Assembly (NCBI RefSeq): GCF_963576615.1
Contig: NC_088716.1
Span: forward strand, 4,588,001-4,652,000
DNA: 64,000 nt
Source of the DNA: Watersipora subatra
Lineage: Eukaryota; Bryozoa; Gymnolaemata; Cheilostomatida; Watersiporidae
Direction of reading: 5' to 3'
Below the pieces are notes generated by a model. It saw nothing but the letters and a program-made list of their open reading frames with translations, ran no database searches and had not been told where the DNA came from. Below, piece after piece: positions 60,890 to 64,000 of this stretch (its first letter is position 1; the number at the start of each line of letters is the position of its first letter). Made by a program: the position numbers and the translations under genes.

Positions 60890-61719
60890 AGCCGTGGTCA
60901 CACGGGCACCGAACCGAACTAAATGACGCAAAACGACGTCGTTTTCAGCTCTAAAAAGTTCGGCTGAGGACATTTCTGGCCGAAACGAACTATTTCGGTA
61001 CTGCTCGAAATTTCGTGCCGAACCCTTGCTCTTATTGGCTGGTTAAAATTCTAGAATTCTAGCGAGCACGCGTCACATTTCTTCTTACGTGCGTGTGAGT
61101 AAAGTTAAAAAAGAAATGGGACGATACTTTTATTTCGTTAAATAAACAACATGAAGCAATTTACGACAAGGTTCACCCGGACTTGTGATTGGGTTGCATA
61201 AATGTAAGATGTTGCACTTAAGTTTTGCATAAATGTAAGGGAATGGTTGTGATTTTCTTTCGTGTAGAATATAAGTAATGTGTCATATTCATCCTGATGA
61301 ACTATCGTTGACTGATTTATTTATGTAAAACCACAGTACTATGATAAAGACTGTTTTTGTTTGTTATGTACTCAGCATAGAAAAACATTCATATGTTAAT
61401 AAAAAAAATATAATTATGTTGATGGGAAGGGTTAGCAAAATATTTGTATCGAGTGATTTATTTTGAGCAGCCGAACGATCTTCTGATAAATCTGCTGTGT
61501 AATTATAATTTATAATTGTTCCTCAAAGTTTTTTTGTTTACAATAGAAATATTTAACTCAAATACATAACAACTACTAATGAAACCGTGTCCTGTCTCTA
61601 TACGTATGGTATCTAGGAAGGGAAGTTACTTCGGTGGCCGTGTGACATGTGCCACGAACCGAACCAGCCTCCGAACCGAACCGATCCTACGTCGGTTCGG
61701 TGCTCGTGTGACCACGCCT
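60890..61719. mobile_element. Harbinger-like MITE with TTA duplication
   Basis: About 830 bp with TTA on each side (60887-60889 and 61720-61722). Terminal inverted repeats of about 28 bp read AGCCGTGGTCACACGGGCAC on the left, and AGGCGTGGTCACACGAGCAC inward on the right; both continue to CGAACCGA. A TWA target is usual for PIF/Harbinger elements. GGTTCGGTTCGG repeats sit near the right end. No transposase frame recognised, so it is non-autonomous. Confidence 0.75.
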
Positions 61720-61759
61720 TTAGTAGCCGCTGCCTTACAGTCTCCTCCAGTCATCACAA

Positions 61760-63080
61760 CTTTCATAGTCAGCCTACATAGTAAGCAAATGTATGCGATG
61801 TCCAGCCACTGAGAAAAGCCTAAGTCATTAGCCTATATAGAAATTACCTCACAAGTGGTTTGATTAAACATTGTGTTAGTTTATTTTAAGCTGCCCTAAC
61901 TGACCAAAAGTAAATTTTTTAAAAGAAACTCTTTGATAAAAATTGCTATTGATCAGCTTATGGCAGATGCTAGGTATTATAATTTTTGTGTATTATTTTT
62001 CCATTTAGAGATTCTATCCGGTTGAACACCACCGTCTAAGTTTTCTACAAGATGCTATTTTCGGTTATGAAAAGCAAAAATTGGCAACATAATTACATTT
62101 CTTTTACCAAAAATGAAGCGAAACATAAAATTTGCCAACATTTGTCTGATTCAACTTACTCCTAATGAGGCTGCACATTTTAGAGCGATAAATAAACTTG
62201 GTGTGAGCCACTAGTGGCTACGGTTTGACAAAAGGAGATTTGACATAGAGTAGTACTTTCCAAGTATAGAAGGCTAAGAGAGAGATAAAAATATGAAAAA
62301 TGTATAAATGGATTGAATGTTAAATTGTTTAAATAGTGAAGCTGACGAAAGTGTTGCTATTAGCGATTAATGATGCAAAGAAGATGCATTCGTATTGGAA
62401 TTTTTGCTTACATATATTTTTGTTTGGTTTATATATTTTAATTTGAACTACATGCCATGCTGATGAAAACTTATATGGAGGGGTTAAATTCAGTAACTAT
62501 GAGATCAACGTTAATATCAATGTTAGAGTTTGTTGGAAAAAGCCCCTGCAATTAATTTTAGCTACCAATTCTCTATTTGCGGTACCTCATAGAGAGAATA
62601 TCGAGGTCTACGTTACTATTCATGAAAACACATTAATCCCATGTAATTTTATGGTTATAACAACTTATTATGGCATCATCAACAACAGCAACATCATCTT
62701 CTACCAAATATGAAGTAGTTGAGAGCATTGGTACAACCTAATAAAACCATGATAAGTTTGAGGAATAGTCAGTATTTACTATAATACTGAGCTCATTAAA
62801 ACACAACCTTCCATTTGGGTCTCCCATACTATTACTCTCTGACTAGTATATTAATCCTACTAATGACATTACTTTAATACAATTGCAATATTATTTTATC
62901 CAAATTTACTAGATTCACATGTCTTCAGTTTGTAATAACTTAACTTTTGTTAGCTAGTGGTCAGGGCATGAACTATAGCATGACACAGAAATAAAACTAA
63001 CTAAACACGGATGTCAGAAATAACACAACGGCAAAAGTTAACACAGCTGCAATATTAACTATTGACTAGAGATCAGTTAC
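61760..63080. other. Intron, nothing recognised
   Basis: About 1.3 kb of AT-rich kinesin intron. No exon or repeat with clear termini noticed. Confidence 0.4.
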
Positions 63081-63091
63081 CACTCACTAAC

Positions 63092-63237
63092 CATCTCAAG
63101 GCGTTTGATTTTCTCAAGTTCCCACTGATGCTCAAAGATGAGAGAGTCGCTTCGAGGCCTCCAACCACCGAGATTCTCTTCACCTCTTACATACGCTTGT
63201 GAGGTGTCAATCACCTGCCGAGTACGCCTCAAGAGAC
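63092..63237 (-). CDS. KIF1A/B homologue: Kinesin-3 (KIF1 type), conserved stalk exon
   Basis: A 146-bp exon with acceptor CTGTAG and donor GTTAGT. It encodes [19 protein letters not shown], then [20 protein letters not shown]. The YVRGEENL[20 protein letters not shown] signature is highly conserved in KIF1A/KIF1B/UNC-104, in the region between the CC/DUF3694 part and the PH domain. The motor, FHA and earlier stalk exons must lie to the right, outside the window. The acceptor could instead be CGGCAG before 63214, but its pyrimidine tract is poor. Confidence 0.93.
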
Positions 63238-63239
63238 CT

Positions 63240-64000
63240 ACAGAAGTGATGACAAACTGGTGAAACAATGGTACCGAACCTGCTAATATGTGTTTACAAA
63301 GTGATGTCCAACAAACTCTATAAATTATTATAATATCCAGTCATAAGCAACCTGAGGCCATCTTAAATGATTTCAATTGTTTTAAAAGGTAGTTTTTTAC
63401 TAATAAGCAGGTTTGCAGAACATACACTAATGTAGAACATAACAGTTTTAATAAAATGCACAGTAGAGGGTAATTGGGAGATCATTCAAACCACTATCAT
63501 CATCATTAGTGTAACGATTTCATCCCATTGTATGAATGAAATAATTGCTCCACAAATGCATTACGGTCTGGCTCTCCTAATTCAAATTCTAGACAATGTA
63601 ACACTGTGACTTGGTACTGTAAATTCTGGAGTAGCCAAACTCAACTATGCTTATGCCTATTACGGGAAGCCTGAAAGTAGATCGGCAAATGAAGAATTGA
63701 CTGCAAACATTTAGACTGAATAAATTGAAAGATACCATTTGCTAAAGAACTATCCCAGTGGCCTATCCGACTAACCCAGTCTTTGATGGTACTTGCGCAA
63801 GGAGGTGTCTACCATAAACCTTAAAATGGCTGACTTGAACCGATAACTCAATTCTAAAAGCCAGTTCTAATAAGCACTAATTATCGCAACTCTAAAGCAA
63901 AGATCACACTCTGATATATCCCTAGAACAGAGCGTGTGAGAAGCGAGAACAAAGATGACTACAAAAAACTCAACAGAAAATGCTGCTACTGGTGCTGTTC
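63240..64000. other. Nothing recognised to the window end
   Basis: Presumably kinesin intron. A minus-strand open frame near 63870-64000 shows no kinesin similarity and was not annotated. Confidence 0.4.

Noticed and set aside
1-64000. CRISPR array, operon, phage or plasmid features
   Set aside because: No direct-repeat/spacer pattern or bacterial gene; introns and eukaryotic transposons throughout.

Overview
This is a gene-sparse, AT-rich animal genome segment. Coding exons of about 90-230 bp are separated by kilobase-scale introns with GT/AG borders, and invertebrate-type transposons are everywhere. The gene content (a fucolectin/F5-8C plus FN3 surface protein with expanded modules, and a kinesin-3) and the elements (BEL/Pao, mariner, Helitron-like, TTAA-type MITEs) suit a marine invertebrate, perhaps a lophotrochozoan. 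I cannot name the species. No bacterial, plasmid or CRISPR features were seen. All exon borders were read by eye from splice consensus and reading phase.

Left two thirds (about 0.3-41 kb): one large gene, mostly on the minus strand. It encodes a secreted or membrane-anchored protein with a signal peptide, two F5/8C (fucolectin-like) domains and at least six FN3 domains. Exon phases join cleanly from 34.1 kb down to 1.2 kb. A two-FN3 module with exon lengths of 89, 196-199, 110 and 160 bp is tandemly duplicated. The introns hold a mariner in a TA microsatellite, a non-LTR retrotransposon fragment, a small LTR element, MITEs, Helitron-like elements and a long GA tract.

Centre (36.7-49.2 kb): the most notable structure. 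The 5' half of a BEL/Pao retrotransposon (LTR plus gag, plus strand) and the 3' half (pol plus LTR, minus strand) lie head-to-head about 5 kb apart. Both LTRs are 593 bp, differ at about six positions, and carry the same 5-bp target duplication (ACCAA) only if the right half is flipped. Between them, on the plus strand, sit the signal-peptide exon and the first half of F5/8C domain 1. The second half of that domain is on the minus strand at 34 kb, in matching phase. One inversion of about 39.41-49.1 kb, after a recent insertion, explains everything and would sever the surface-protein gene. An assembly error is the main alternative.

Right third (49.7-64 kb): a pyrimidine tract, a Helitron-like terminus, then the last six recognised coding exons of a kinesin-3 (KIF1/unc-104 type) gene on the minus strand, ending with a PH domain. 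Its introns and flanks carry three MITE families: a long-TIR type shared with 25 kb, a piggyBac-like type and a Harbinger-like type.
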